A DNA stretch of 64,000 nt from Liolophura sinensis (lineage: Eukaryota > Mollusca > Polyplacophora > Chitonida > Chitonidae): NCBI RefSeq assembly GCF_032854445.1, contig NC_088305.1:21800955-21864954 (forward strand), read 5' to 3'. Below, one piece after another: positions 32,801-44,571 of this stretch (its first letter is position 1; each line of letters begins with the position of its first letter). A model generated the notes under the pieces. The model saw nothing but the letters and a program-made list of their open reading frames with translations. It did no database searches and was not told the origin of the DNA. A program made the position numbers and the translations under genes.

Positions 32801-34568
32801 TTAGGTTTCCCCAAGGAAGGCTGTTGTGGGTTGACTGGCTCTTCCATTCCAACACATGACCAGCAGAACATGTTGACATGGTAGAAACCATCATGCCTTG
32901 GCAGTGATGAACCACTGTATCACAGTGTCTTCCACACCTCTGACAGGTCTTCAGCAAAGCACATAAAGCTGACTCAGACACCAGGAACTGTTTTTCGTCT
33001 GAGGGCCTTACAACTTCCCCAAGCGGGAAAGCAACTGTTTCGTCATCACTTTCACTGCCGCTGTCGTCTGGGTCACTTTCCACTAAAAAATCTGGATCAT
33101 TTTGAAAGGTATCAACTTCATCTTCGTCATCGCTCATTTCATCATCACATTCTCTCAGAGGTGGCTTTGCAACCGGTTTGCCTTTCAATAAATCACACTG
33201 GATCCCCACTGTTCGCACTTGTGGCTTTGCTTGAATCCGCCGTGTCCTATAGAAATAGGTAAATAATATCACATCATTATTTCCAGTGTGCACTTGTTTT
33301 GAATCTTTGCAGCCATAGGTGATACAGTTCAGGTACAATAAAATGCACCTAGATCAACATACAAACTTTATCAAGAGAAGACAAACTTAAATGACACATT
33401 ATTTACTGACATATATCTTTGGCCTAATAGCAAAAATAAGTTTTACATCATGTTATGTATGTATACACGTCATGAAAGATAGTCACCTCTTAGATATTGT
33501 CTTCAAGGGTGCCTTTCCAATTTGGGTTGCCACTGATCTAGTTACAGGTGCTTCTATAACAACCTTCTCTGTCATCACTTGAAAGCTTTCAGCTTCAGAA
33601 GGTAAATGGCTATTTTCTCCAGATGTCTCAGGATCAGCATTTTCCTTGTCTTTTTCGAATTCCTCCAGGAGTTCATCCAGTGCCTAAATAGTGAAATAAG
33701 TGTTTAAATACAATATACATAAAAAAATAATAATTTTATGAACTAATGCTTATTGATTATGTTAAACCACAGTAAAAAATATTCCACATATGGTAGCATT
33801 GTGGTAGCTTTAATACTAGGTAGAAGTGAACTGGTGAATACTATTGTTTCTATAAAAAAAATGTAAAGATGTGACAAACTGTTTATAATTTAACATCTTC
33901 AGTCGCAGTTATACAGGGCTAAACTGAAAAACCATACCAAAAGTACATATAACTTTGCAGACACGCCGCAGGATTATTATAAATTAAAAATAACACCGTA
34001 TACTACTTTTTAATAGTAACTGGACTACATGACAACATAGCTATATATAGGCCTATATATTATCATTATGTACTCTATACTTTGCTCTGAGACTTTTACT
34101 GTAGTTTTCAACAGTTTTATTGTTGAAAAAATTAACTGGGAATATTCAGTTTTTTTACAATATTTGCGAAATCATTTTGACACCTACCCTCTTCCTGTTA
34201 CGTTTTGTGAAAGCTTTTCTGTGGGGTGTGCTGACAGGTCGAACAGACTGTTGTTGTTGTTTCGGTACTTCAGACAAAGGACTCGATATCTCAATTGACA
34301 GGGGAATGTCCGGCACAGCACCTGTTGTTAGCCGTGCTACTGCATTTTCATAGCCCAGGCTCGCCAACTACTCTGGGTCTCGATCAAACATGCATTTGGA
34401 GAAATGCTTACTGCACAGTTTGTGGTGGTACTTGAGATCGAAGTCCCTCTTGCAATAATGAAGCCAGACTTTCCTCGTGGTCGCATCTTTTGGAAAGGCA
34501 AAGAAAGAAATTCCACCTCCCTTGACAAGCTGACTGTTGCATCCGTAAGCTGCACAGATCACAGGCAT
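29834..34568 (-). pseudogene. THAP-domain transposase of the Kolobok-like element, nine exons, disabled
   Basis: Exons: 34568-34188, 33683-33487, 33246-32757, 32620-32369, 32190-32007, 31828-31581, 31290-31119, 30883-30732 and 30033-29834, with good GT/AG borders. Exon 1 encodes a THAP zinc finger (MPVICAAYGCNS, FFAFPKDATTRKVW, LCSKHFSKCMF) that would bind the element ends. Exon 3 has an acidic linker, a CQRCGRHC zinc motif and NSLPWGNLTTAAAIFFSG. Exons 4-8 form the catalytic core: LGGDARCDSPG, SLITDRHVMV, FDVRHVAKG and LEVYHNIVNHFAPKS supply candidate D, D and E. An in-frame TAG after DRDPE in exon 1 (34368-34370) and a one-base slip in a G-run near 31798 in exon 6 disable this copy. Its stop lies two bases from that of the opposing gene. 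Confidence 0.8.
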
Positions 34569-34705
34569 AACTACCTTTCAAAAATTTCTCAAACAACAGC
34601 AAATTTGGGTCGAAATAAATGCCTTTTGGTCGCGTGTTTATATAGTATAATTTATAGCCTTCTATTATAGAACTTCTGCACGCATGGAGCCAGAGTCTTC
34701 TTACC

Positions 34706-34715
34706 GTGACGTCAC
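34706..34715 (-). promoter_or_regulatory. CRE-type palindrome in right end of Kolobok-like element
   Basis: GTGACGTCAC, 138 bases upstream of the THAP transposase ATG. Together with CGGTAAGAA on the minus strand it mirrors the left-end site at 16549, so each gene has one. Confidence 0.55.
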
Positions 34716-34901
34716 GGGCTCAGCAGCCTCGCTTTGAAATTCACAATATGCATATTCAGCCGAGCGGTATTCGTCGCCGGTTGCATCAGAACGACTACAA
34801 GCAGGCCGTTTGTGGTTACAGGGGCCCAAATACTATCAATATGATCTTTTTAAACAGTTTGGAGGCACAAATAATTTATTTTCTTGACAGTATTCCTTTA
34901 A

Positions 34902-37777
34902 CAGCAGCTGATAGAACGATACCTAAGACCTCGACAAATCCAAAATCCAAAAGTAAACCCTGGTACGACGATGACTGTCGCAAAGCCATAAAGGATCGCA
35001 AAAAGGCCGAGCGCAGATTTAATCATTGTCCTGATAATAATAATTTAAACCAGGTCCGTATATTCGGAGCTAAGGCTCGCCGATTAATTAAATCTAAGAG
35101 ACGTTCTTGTTGGCGGAACTTTGTTTCAGGCATTACGTCAAAAACACCCATGCGTAAGGTCTGGAACATGGTTCAGAAGCTTAAGGGCAAAAACAACAAA
35201 GCCAAAATTCAGCATTTAAAAGATGGCGATACCCTATTAACATCGCCATCTGAAATAGCGAATAAACTAGCTGAAACAATATCTCAGAAATCTTCTTCTG
35301 AGAATTACACTTCTGAGTTTCGACGTATTAAAATACATAAGGAGAAAATTAAATTGCCTTTTTCTTCTAAGAATTTAGAAGATTATAATCGACGTTTTTC
35401 AATTGAGGAACTTAAAACTTTTCTTAAAAAGGCACACGATACTGCGTGTGGCCCTGATAATATATATTATAAGCTTCTGAATCATTTACCATCTGAGCCA
35501 CTTGAGACTCTCTTAGATTTACTTAATGACATTTGGCAAACTGGTAATTTTCCGCGGACTTGGAGGAAGGCGTGTATTATCCCGGTCCCTAAACCGGGTA
35601 AGGATCATACTGATCCAAATAATTACCGTCCCATAGCTCTTACCAGCTGCGTCTGTAAGACTATGGAACGGATGGTAAATAATAGGCTTGTTTGGTTTCT
35701 TGAAACCAACAAGTTACTATCTAATATACAATGTGGTTTTCGTCAAGGTCTGTCTACTTTAGATCACCTTGTCCGTTTGGAAACTTTTATTCGTGACGGT
35801 TTTATTAATAATGAACATGTGGTGTCGATATTTTTTGACCTTGAAAAGGCCTACGACACCACATGGAAATATGGTATTTTAAAGGACCTTTCTGATATGG
35901 GTCTTAAAGGCCGCTTACCATCATTTATATCCGAATTTCTATCTGATCGTCAGTTTAAGGTACGGGTGGGGCCCACTCTTTCTGATTCGCATGAGCAGGA
36001 GATGGGTGTTCCCCAGGGCAGTATTCTTTCGCCAACACTGTTCAGCATAAAAATTAATAGTTTAGCTAAAACGTTGACATCTGGAACTGAGGGTTCTTTA
36101 TACGTAGATGATTTCCTCATATGCTACCGTGCTAAAAATATGAATAACATCGAGCGGCAACTGCAGCTTTGTCTCAACAAGATTGAGAAATGGGCAGTTG
36201 CCAACGGTTTTAGAATTTCTACATCTAAAACCGTCGGTATGCATTTCTGTAATAAACGGAAACTTCATCTAGACCCTGAGCTTAAATTTTGTGGAGAACC
36301 AGTGAAGATTGTTGGAAAATAAATTTTTAGGGGTTATATTTGATAAAAAATTATCCTTTATACCTCATATAAAAATGCTTAAAGCTAAATGTACAAAGGC
36401 TCTCGATATAATTAAGGTCGTGTCTAGCACCGATTGGGGTGCTGACCGATCAGTTTTACTTAATTTATATCGTTCTCTGGTGAGGTCTAAATTGGACTAT
36501 GGGTCCATCATTTATGGTTCTGCAAAGAAATCCTATCTTAAAATGTTGGATCCCGTCCATCACCAAGGTTTGAGGCTCAGCCTTGGTGCATTTAGAACCT
36601 CACCAGTAGAAAGTTTATACGTCGAAGCTAATGAGCCTTCTTTACATCTCAGGCGTATAAAACTATGCCTTCAATATACTACAAAGCTTAAAGCACACCC
36701 AACAAACCCTGCCTACGACTGTGTTTTCAATCCGTTATATGTAGACAAATATAACAAATGTCCTAATAAGATCCCTTCGTTCGGTCTTCGTGTTCGGGAC
36801 CACGTTGTGGGAGCTGGCATCGAGCTTGAGAATATAGCTCCGGTTTCTTTTCCGGACTCCTCTCCCTGGCTTCTCCCACAACCTAAATTGATATTTGATC
36901 TACGTAAACATAACAAAAGAAATACGAATCCTCTAATAATTCAGCAAAGTTTTTCTGAGATAAAGGCTAATTATCCAGATTATAAATTTATATATACTGA
37001 CGGGTGGAAGGATGGGGAGAAGGTTGCGGCTGCGGCTGTCTTAGAACAGCGGGTCACTTCTCTTCGTCTTCCATCCTCATCTTCAATCTTTTCTGCAGAG
37101 GCCAGAGCTATACTTCTGGCTTTGTCATATGTTTCTGCTGGGCATGCCCAGAGGGCTGTGATCTGCACGGACTCGCTCTCTTGCCTTTTGGCAATTCAGA
37201 ATAATAAATTTAAAAATCCTTCCAGATATTAGCCGTACATAAAAATCTAATTAAAAGAGGTAAAAATATTGTATTCTGTTGGATACCAAGTCACATTGGT
37301 ATCCATGGAAACACAGTCGTGGACAGGGAGGCGAAAGCTGCCCTTAATAAACCCATATCGAAGATGAAAATTTGTTACATTGATTTTAGATATCATATTC
37401 TTAAATATATTCGTCGCCTTTGGCAGGATGAATGGGATTTGCAGATCCACAACAAACTGCATGCTATTCATCCTGTCATTGGCAATAATTCTTATACTCT
37501 TAATAGGTCTCGTAGGGACCAAGTAGTTCTAACAAGGTGCCGTATTGGGCATTCTCGTCTAACACACAATTTTATCCTAGATGGGAGCAGTGCTCCTGAG
37601 TGTGTTGGTTGTAATGCCCAGTACGGCATGAAACATATTCTCGTTGACTGTGTGGACTTTGCTCATATTAGGCAAAGATTCTACACAGTCAGCTCTATAT
37701 TTGATTTATTTGACAGTGTCGCTGGCGATACTGTCATTAATTACTTAAAACATATTGGATTATATCATAAGATATAA
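34902..37777 (+). pseudogene. LINE-A ORF2, reverse transcriptase and RNase H part, frameshifted
   Basis: Resumes directly after the right TTAA with AAD RTIPKTSTNP, covers the rest of the endonuclease-reverse transcriptase linker, the reverse transcriptase (YVDD near 36109), RNase H and the C-terminal tail to the stop at 37775-37777. A two-base deletion near 36313 (GTTGGAAAAT against GTTGGGGAAAAT) and a short deletion near 37225, inside RNase H, break the frame. TDGW replaces TDGS at the first RNase H motif. Confidence 0.88.
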
Positions 37778-38037
37778 TTTCATTTTATTTCACATACATA
37801 TTTCTAGTTCATATATACATATTAAATTTCAAAAGCTTTGTGGTTTTTCAAGTTTTTAAAGAGCTTTGATTGTTTTACCTAGTTTTAAACATGTCTGTCA
37901 TTTTTCATTTGTTTTGTATGTTCATACTTCAGTCTTGAAAACCATATACTGATTCCTGGTTTTAAACATGTTTGTCGCCACGATATGGCTGAAATATTGC
38001 CGATGTGGCGGTAAAGCCATAATCATTCATTCATTCA

Positions 38038-38052
38038 TTTGAACCCTGGTCT
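38038..38052 (+). repeat. Target-site duplication of LINE-A, right copy
   Basis: Exact repeat of the 15 bases at 4976-4990, following the (ATTC)n tail that ends at 38037. Confidence 0.95.
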
Positions 38053-39352
38053 GACTGTACTGACTTAGGCAGACCAACATGGTGAAGAACTTAACTAAAG
38101 CCTTAATTACAGTCTTGGCAGTAATATTCCTTAATAGAATTGCCTCAGGGAAACGAGTTGAAGTACACATTATAGTTAACATATACTGATTTCCAGACTT
38201 TGTCTTAGGTAGGGGACCAACACAATCTATTAAGATTCTACTGAATGGCTCACCAATTGCAGGAATAGGTCTCAAGGCTGCCTTGGGGATTGTCTGATTA
38301 GGTTTCCCACTAACTGACATGCATGACAAGACCTGCAAAATTCAGTAACATCTTTCCTTATTCCTGCCAATAAAAATAACTGAGAATCTTATGATAGGTC
38401 TTATTAACACTTAAATGACCTGCTAACGGCGTTTCATGCGCCATGGTCAGTATTTCTTTACGATAAGACTTGGGCACAACTACCTGATGCTTAACTGCCC
38501 ATTCATCCTCCAACGAAACATCGGGAGGCCTCACTGCCGCATCAATATGCAGACTTGACATAGTAGTAGCATGGGTCAGGTAAAGATTCACCATCTTTAG
38601 CTGCATCATTAAACACGCAAGAAATACTTGGATCACTGTGTTGTTCAGCAATCAACTCAGTCCTACAAAATGGCTGATCACCACTAACAAAATTAGTATC
38701 TACTTCCTGCTGGCTGTCTAATTTGGAAGAATCTCCATCCAACATGTTGTTGAGAAAAGTCTCGCTCAAATCAACAGTATTACCCTGGTCTGTACTGACT
38801 TTTCTAGACATAGCTCTTGTAACAACACAGGACGGATATAAACCCGCTATCTCGCTTTCAACTGGCTCTGTGACTGAATTCAGAGAAGGCTTATCACCAT
38901 TAAGGAATCAACAGTAACCTTATCATGCGCTAAGTCATTTCCCAACAACAAATGAATACCCTCAAAAGGTAATGAAGACTTAATGCCTACCCTGACAGGT
39001 CCAGATATCAAATCTGATGACAAATAAATATCATGAAGGGGAACCCTGACAAAGTCACTAGACTCTACACCTCTAATAAGGGCACGAACCCCAGAGTATG
39101 ACTCTTCAGAAAAGGGCAGAGTATTCATCAACAGAGACTGAGATGCCCCAGTATCCCTTAATATCTTTATAGGGGTAGCACAAGACATGTCGCTTCTAAG
39201 CGACACTGAACCAGAATTGATAAACGGAGCGAAGCTATCCATAGAGCATTTGGGAATCTTATCCTATCCCGTATCAGCTAACTCAGATCTGCTTTTAACT
39301 GCTGATGTAACTTCCGGCAATGTTTTGTGCATTGTAACACAAAGACCTGTGG
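38053..39352 (-). mobile_element. Gypsy-1 fossil, protease and first half of integrase
   Basis: On the minus strand, about 39242-38880 encodes an aspartic protease (LRDTGASQSLL, then LLLGNDLA), and about 38651-38053 an integrase zinc-binding region (THAMETPLAGHLSV-like HETPLAGHLSVNKTY) and core start (LIDCVGPLPKTKSGNQYML). The integrase core is split by LINE-A; its second half is at 3523-4990. The part is broken. Confidence 0.88.
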
Positions 39353-39779
39353 CAGGGTTCGCACAGTCCTGAATGTCCTGGAAAGTCCTGGAAAATTAAA
39401 AATGTATTTTCCAGTACTTGAATGTCCTGGATAATCAGCCATTGTCCTGGAATGTCCTAGAATTTCGTTATTCTTGGTGCTAAAAAAATTTCTAATGCTT
39501 TGTCCACGAGCCAATGGAAGGAATAGGCTGTTGTTTGTGTCAACACTCGCAGTATATAGGTCACTTCATTCATAAAATCAGTGGAGTAAAAGCGTAGTAA
39601 AACACCCACCAATCAAATCTCTACACAAGCCGCATCCGTCAGGCGGAAATTGACGGAAACTATCGACCTAGAGGAAGTTGACTTTTGTATGCGCACGCGC
39701 AGCCCTCATGTGGCATGTTTTGTGGAATTTGGCGGGAGGCGAAAGAATGTCACGTCTTTGTTATTTTAATCTATCCTGG

Positions 39780-40004
39780 CTCAGCCAACCAGGTTATCAG
39801 GATTGCTGGAGAAAGACTCCGCTCACAGAGCACGGTGTTCGCTTTGCAAGAAAAGCTTTGACATTGGAAATATGGGTGAAAGTGCGGTTAAGAGCCACTC
39901 AAAGGGAACCAAGCACATGCAGTTGCTCCAAGCGCTGAAGGAACATCACCGTTCGAACACCAATATTACCGAGTATTTTGGAAGGTCCTCGTCATCGACG
40001 ACAG
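39780..40004 (+). pseudogene. hAT transposase N-terminal exon (BED-like zinc finger)
   Basis: The frame reads LEKDSAHRARCSLCKKSFDI with a Cys-Cys/His-His pattern (CSLCKKSF ... KSHSKGTKHMQLL), then EYFGRSSSSTTG, closing at a good donor ACAG|GTAGGC at 40004. It is the N-terminal DNA-binding module expected for the transposase exon at 48637. The beginning is shifted by one base around 39800 and no ATG fits, and the exons that should code the next 150-200 residues are missing. Confidence 0.65.
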
Positions 40005-40345
40005 GTAGGCTATTTCACTCCCTATGAACCCCACGTATGCGTGTATTAATGTGACTGTGTACTTTCTATTTAGTGATAGCACATGGGCAGTGTTACCGCA
40101 GTGTTTTTAGAGAAACAAATTACAAATCAAATCAAATCAAATACATGTACTTTTATTGCATAACTATGCCAGTATTGGCTAAAGGTCCCTATGACTTATT
40201 AACCGTCCGATAGGACCTGCGGTGTAGGCTTATTATTATTAATTTTTTTTTGGATTCACTGAAATCATGAAAAGGTGAATTTCAGAATATAGTAGTGTGT
40301 GGAAAACGGACCATGGCCGTTTTGGAATGTCCTGGAATGTTTTAA
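40005..40345. other. hAT intron remnant, no gene seen
   Basis: Contains a short run of AAATC repeats (about 40119-40140) and the hAT-type TGTCCTGGAATG repeat at its end. No coding signal. Confidence 0.55.
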
Positions 40346-43300
40346 CCCTCTAGTGCCCGTCGTATCATATATGATACGCCCATAAGGGGAGGTAACCATG
40401 AACAATTTTATAAAATCATAACATGGCTAAGTTGCTTCCCTTACAATGACTTATGGGGGCGCTGTGTGTGACAACAAATGTTAGATGTTTTGATTGGCTG
40501 ACAACTTCCTTTCCATTTCCTGCCGTCTGCTCAAGTTGGCTTCGTTACCACGTGGTGTCAAATCCATCATCATCCAGTCAAGGTATGCATACTATTTTAT
40601 TATTTCAGTTTTATCTGTTAAAATACAGCCCATTGTGCTAGTAAATACCTGTTTAGAGAAAATTAGTGAAGAGTGTATTTATAAGAGGTGATTGAATTTG
40701 AGTGTATCATATCCTCCTCAGGCCCTTCGTCCACATATGTGGACATACAATATTTGGTTCCCTAAATTTTTATGGTTTATCATTTCTGTGCTTGAAACCC
40801 AATGGCCATTTCTGTGGACAAACAACCTAGGTCAACCAAGTGCACAGGACCATCCTTCGGAACTCTTCTGTGTGGAGGAGAGAAAATAAATGGCGGATTC
40901 CAGAGGAAGTGGTGACACACAAACTGCAAAAAGTAAGCCAAGATTTACCACACCCTTTGATTTTTTTAAAGATGAGTGATAATGCCTTTTGATTTGTTAT
41001 GTAGCACAGTTTAATTCTACATAGTTATTTGAATGAAGGAATTTTTATTAGCCGTTTCGAGCAAGGCCAAGAAAGTGTCCACCTCTGTGGACATTGGGTT
41101 CCAATAAAGTATATTTTAGTCCACATCTGGGGACATTGGGATTCAATTCATACTTATGCTACATTGAAAAGCGAATGACTGAGCTATACTCGTGCTTTAA
41201 TAATACATTGATTTCTCTGATTTTTAGATGCACGTCAGCGCATGACTACAGAAGAGGTCTTAGACCTTCTCGATAACTCAGATATTGACTTATCAGATGG
41301 AGAAGTTGATGATGAAATGTATGAGGATACAGATGGGGATCCAGATTTTGAGGCAAATGAGGACGACCTTGCAGCTGAGAGCAGTTCTGAATCGGACGAA
41401 AGCCTGGCAATGGATGATGGGGAGGCAGAGCCAGTTCCCTCTACTAGTAGAGGACCGCCGACTAGAGGTCGCCCACGAAGCAGACGTGGAGTTGGCGGAC
41501 GCGGTAGAAGTAATGCTCCGGCACGTAACACTGGATTTAAAATGGACAAATGATAAATTTCAACCTCAGAAAGTCACACAAGATGCACAAAGTGACCAGC
41601 AGTCCGGTACAGATCGACGGGACGATTGGGCCCCTAAAGACTACTTTGTTCAGTACATAGACAATGAACTGTATGAAATGATGGCAGAAGCAACTAATCA
41701 AACAGCAGTTTTGAACACGGAAGGTCTTTAGATGTGACTGCTGAGGAGATGGCGAAATTTTTCGGCATTAATATTATGATGGGGTGCTTGAAATATCCTC
41801 GAATTCGAATGTATTGGGCCACCAGCACAGGCGTACTGGCAATTAAACAGGCGATGAGCAGAAATCGCTTTTTCAAAATACGCTCTAATCTGAAGGTAGT
41901 TGTAGACATCAATGTTGCAGAAAACGAGAAACAGCGTGACAAATTATGGAAAGTTCGTCCATTTCTGGATAAAATCAAACAAACTTGCCAAACACTCCCC
42001 AGGCCTCAGAATGTGTGTGTCGATGAACAGATGATACCATTCACTGGCCATGTAGGCATAAGGCAGCACATTCGTGGGAAACCATATCCAACTGGCTTGA
42101 AAAATTTTGTTCTGGCAGCACCATCCGGGATGGTGTTGGACTTCGAAATATTTCAGGGAAAAAGGTTTTTTCCCGACGCTGACACATCCACTTTATCACT
42201 GGGAGGGCTTGCAGTCCTTAGACTTACACAAACCATCAACCCCAATACATCAGTCTTTGTTGACAGATATTTCACCAGCATGCCACTTTTGGATTGTTTA
42301 CTGGACAAGGGAATAACTGTTACTGGGACAATTACGAAAAACCTGGTACCACGTAATGCCAAAAATTGCCTGAAAAATGACACTGATCTGAAACGACAAG
42401 GCAGAGGGTCAATTAATGAAATTGTTCGGGAGGACAACAAAGCATGCATTATTCAGTGGTACGATAATAAAACTGTGCTATGTATGTCCAGTGAATTTGG
42501 CGCTGATCCAACCAACACTTGTAGAAGGTGGTCCAAGGATGATAAAGCATACATCAATGTACCACGACCGTCAATTATAAAGGAATATACGACAAAATGG
42601 GTGGCGTCGATCTCAGTGACCGGATGATCTCGTATTACCGCATCAATGCTGGCACCAAGAAATGGACTGTGCGAACTGTGTTGCACATGACTGACATGTC
42701 ATTGGTAAATGCTTGGCTTCAAGAGCGAGAGGATCTTCTGGAAAAAGGCACCACAACTAAGCATCTCAGGGAGTTCTTAGACTTCCGCCTTGCTGTCAGT
42801 GAACATTTACTGTATCCCCAGGGAAATACAAATGCTGATCCGGAAGATGGACCTCCCCGAAAGCGGATTGCCCTGCCACCAGAGGCTGCACGCAAATCTC
42901 AAGCGCTTCACATGCCAAGGTTCATTGACTTAAAGAATGCGGCGAGATGTCGCAATCCTGAATGCAAGCGTGGTAAAAGCCGTATAATGTGCACATCGTG
43001 TCAAGTTTTCCTTTGCATTCAAGGCTGCTTTGAAAACTTCCACAAATAGTTCACAGGACTAGTAATGTCTAAATCGGGCTTCTGGGCGTTCCGTATGAAA
43101 ACAAAACCGGTTACTAATAACAGATAGTTCGTTTCATGTGACACTTTCAAAGAGTTTGTTTCAGTTTAAATACTTTTGAAAAAAATCCAGATGCATATTC
43201 TTACAAGAGTACTGAGCAAATACTGTCAAAGTTGTCTAAGTTACATGACTATTAAAAGCTTTTAAGCGTAAAATGTGTTTGCTTTAGTTCTTTAGTTGAT

Positions 43301-43366
43301 GTCCACGTACGTGGACATTGAATTCCATTATAAAAGGCTGGAACCCAATGTCCACAAATGAGGACG
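40346..43366 (+). mobile_element. piggyBac transposon
   Basis: TTAA occurs at 40342-40345 and 43367-43370 around a piggyBac transposase gene. The right end reads (inverted) CGTCCTCATTTGTGGACATT; the closest left counterpart is internal, CGTCCACATATGTGGACAT at 40728, while the outermost left bases CCCTCTAGTGCCCGTCG look like another piggyBac family. The left border is therefore uncertain: the unit may be composite. Perfect palindromes of one type recur: 40361-40378, 40729-40744 and 43301-43316. Confidence 0.65.
40890..43049 (+). pseudogene. piggyBac transposase (DDE_Tnp_1_7), about three frameshifts
   Basis: Exon 1, 40890-40932 (MADSRGSGDTQTAK), joins exon 2 at 41228 (GT/AG). An acidic N-terminus and an RGRPRSRRGVGGRGR patch lead into the core: EEMAKFFGINIMMGCLKYPR, CVDEQMIPFTGHVG, FVDRYFTSMPLLDCL and YDKMGGVDLSDR, the family's signature. 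The C-terminus has the Cys-rich zinc domain (CRNPECKRGKSRIMC ... CIQGCFENFHK). The frame changes near 41552, 41732 and 42598, so it is dead. Confidence 0.88.
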
Positions 43367-43370
43367 TTAA

Positions 43371-43800
43371 GAGAAGTTAGTTGGAGGTGGAGTTGTTAAA
43401 CAGACACCATGTTTGCGCAAAATAGTCTAAAAGAAGTGTTCATAGCAGGTAGCATGCGAATTTTCCAAGAAAAACATGTCCTGGGTCTGAGGAGGATATA
43501 GGAAAACTTTATCTGCAGAAATAATATTGGTAGATAGCTTAATAAAGCATAAAAATCCCAGTTCTGTGGGCTCTCTATTTTTTTGTAATTCAGGTTTGAA
43601 TGATGGAAATGGGCCCTTTTCACTGTGTCACAACTCTGGGTCGCCCCATTGCAAGGTTTCTTTTGCATGCTAAATTCAATGCTAACAAGGCATTGAAACA
43701 TTTTTATTATTCAATATCACAGTGGAATTGATATTCAAAAGCTTAAATATCTCTCCATGCCCCAAATTGTGAAAAAAAATTAATTTTGTTGCTGTCACAA
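43371..43800. other. Spacer between piggyBac and the CCACTCCGTTACC element
   Basis: No open frame of interest and no clear repeat; presumably the hAT intron or the undefined outer part of the next element. Confidence 0.5.
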
Positions 43801-44317
43801 AAAACTGGCTCCACTCCGTTACCACACTGATCAGTGTCTCCATCTATGAACTGAAAGGGGAGGCAACAAGTTAGCCCCTGCTAAAATGTATCTTGTGTAA
43901 CCCCCATAGATAAAACAATGGAGCATGTGGAGCAAGTCCACACTCAAGTCCAGATTTTGCTGAAATAGTTGAGAAATCAGGTGAGTATGCTTTTTTCTTT
44001 CCACTCCGTTACCAGCATTCATATCCATGGAAACCAGAGAACAACTTTTTGAAGTAAATTTTTAAAAAGGCAATGGAGGACTTGAAAGATTGCAACAGGA
44101 ACCTTTGAGCTGTACCTCATTGTGTTATGGCTGTGACCCACTTTCAGGTTTACCATTCCACTCCGTTACTCTACTCCTTTACTCAAATATGGTAACGGGG
44201 TGGAGTGATTGGTAACGGAGTGGAAATTTTCGCCAATTCTATCATCTGACTGGTAGAATGAGGTGTCATTCAAGAAATAATAATGTACACTAGCCATTAG
44301 ATGATTGGTACTTGAAT

Positions 44318-44512
44318 CAGGGATGTGATTTTTCCGCGAATTCGTGGATTTACGCATTTTTGTGGTCCAACAGATTCGTTTTACAACAACAACAACAACG
44401 ACCTTAACCAGTGGAAAACAATTAAACTCCTTGGATTTTTTCAACTTTTTCTGAACAGAAATCAGCCAAACATATTTGATTTCATAAATTTCATAAAATC
44501 TTGTGATCCCTG
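44318..44512. repeat. Short MITE-like repeat with CAGGGAT ends
   Basis: 195 bases starting CAGGGATGTGATTTT and ending, inverted, CAGGGATCACAAGATTTT, with an (ACA)n run inside. Looks like a small non-autonomous hAT. No clean target duplication was seen. It lies just before the transposase-like gene's ATG. Confidence 0.45.
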
Positions 44513-44571
44513 ATTGCTATGAACTGAGCATTTTTTATTCTCTGTCTTTTTATTCCACTTCTTCTTTAGCC

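Larger units (their letters stand above)
16376..34897 (-). mobile_element. Kolobok-like TTAA DNA transposon (THAP transposase plus P2X7-type gene)
   Basis: The ends are inverted copies of AGGAATACTGTCAAG, flanked by TTAA at 16372-16375 and 34898-34901. LINE-A ORF2 sequence resumes without loss outside them. TTAA duplication, AGG..CCT ends and a THAP-domain DDE transposase are the traits I associate with the Kolobok superfamily; piggyBac shares TTAA but not the THAP protein. The span is 18.5 kb, but about 11.4 kb of that is a hAT (17472-23001) and LINE-D (23428-29343), so the element itself is about 7 kb. It carries two converging genes, one from each end. Confidence 0.85.
4991..38037 (+). mobile_element. 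LINE-A (I/Nimb-like non-LTR retrotransposon), interrupted by nested elements
   Basis: LINE-A has three visible parts: 5' UTR and ORF1 at 4991-6863, the start of ORF2 at 15552-16375, and the rest of ORF2 with the 3' UTR at 34902-38037. Compared with the complete copies LINE-B and LINE-D its 5' end lacks about the first 99 bases. Endonuclease, reverse transcriptase and RNase H in ORF2, together with a CCHC ORF1, place it in the I/Nimb group of the jockey-like LINEs. It is interrupted at 6863 by LINE-B and LINE-C and at 16375 by the TTAA transposon. Which of the two adjoining ORF2 starts (11609 or 15565) was originally joined to this ORF1 cannot be decided. Confidence 0.9.

Noticed and set aside
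44388-44399. (ACA)n run as a functional element
   Set aside because: Ordinary microsatellite inside a MITE-like repeat.
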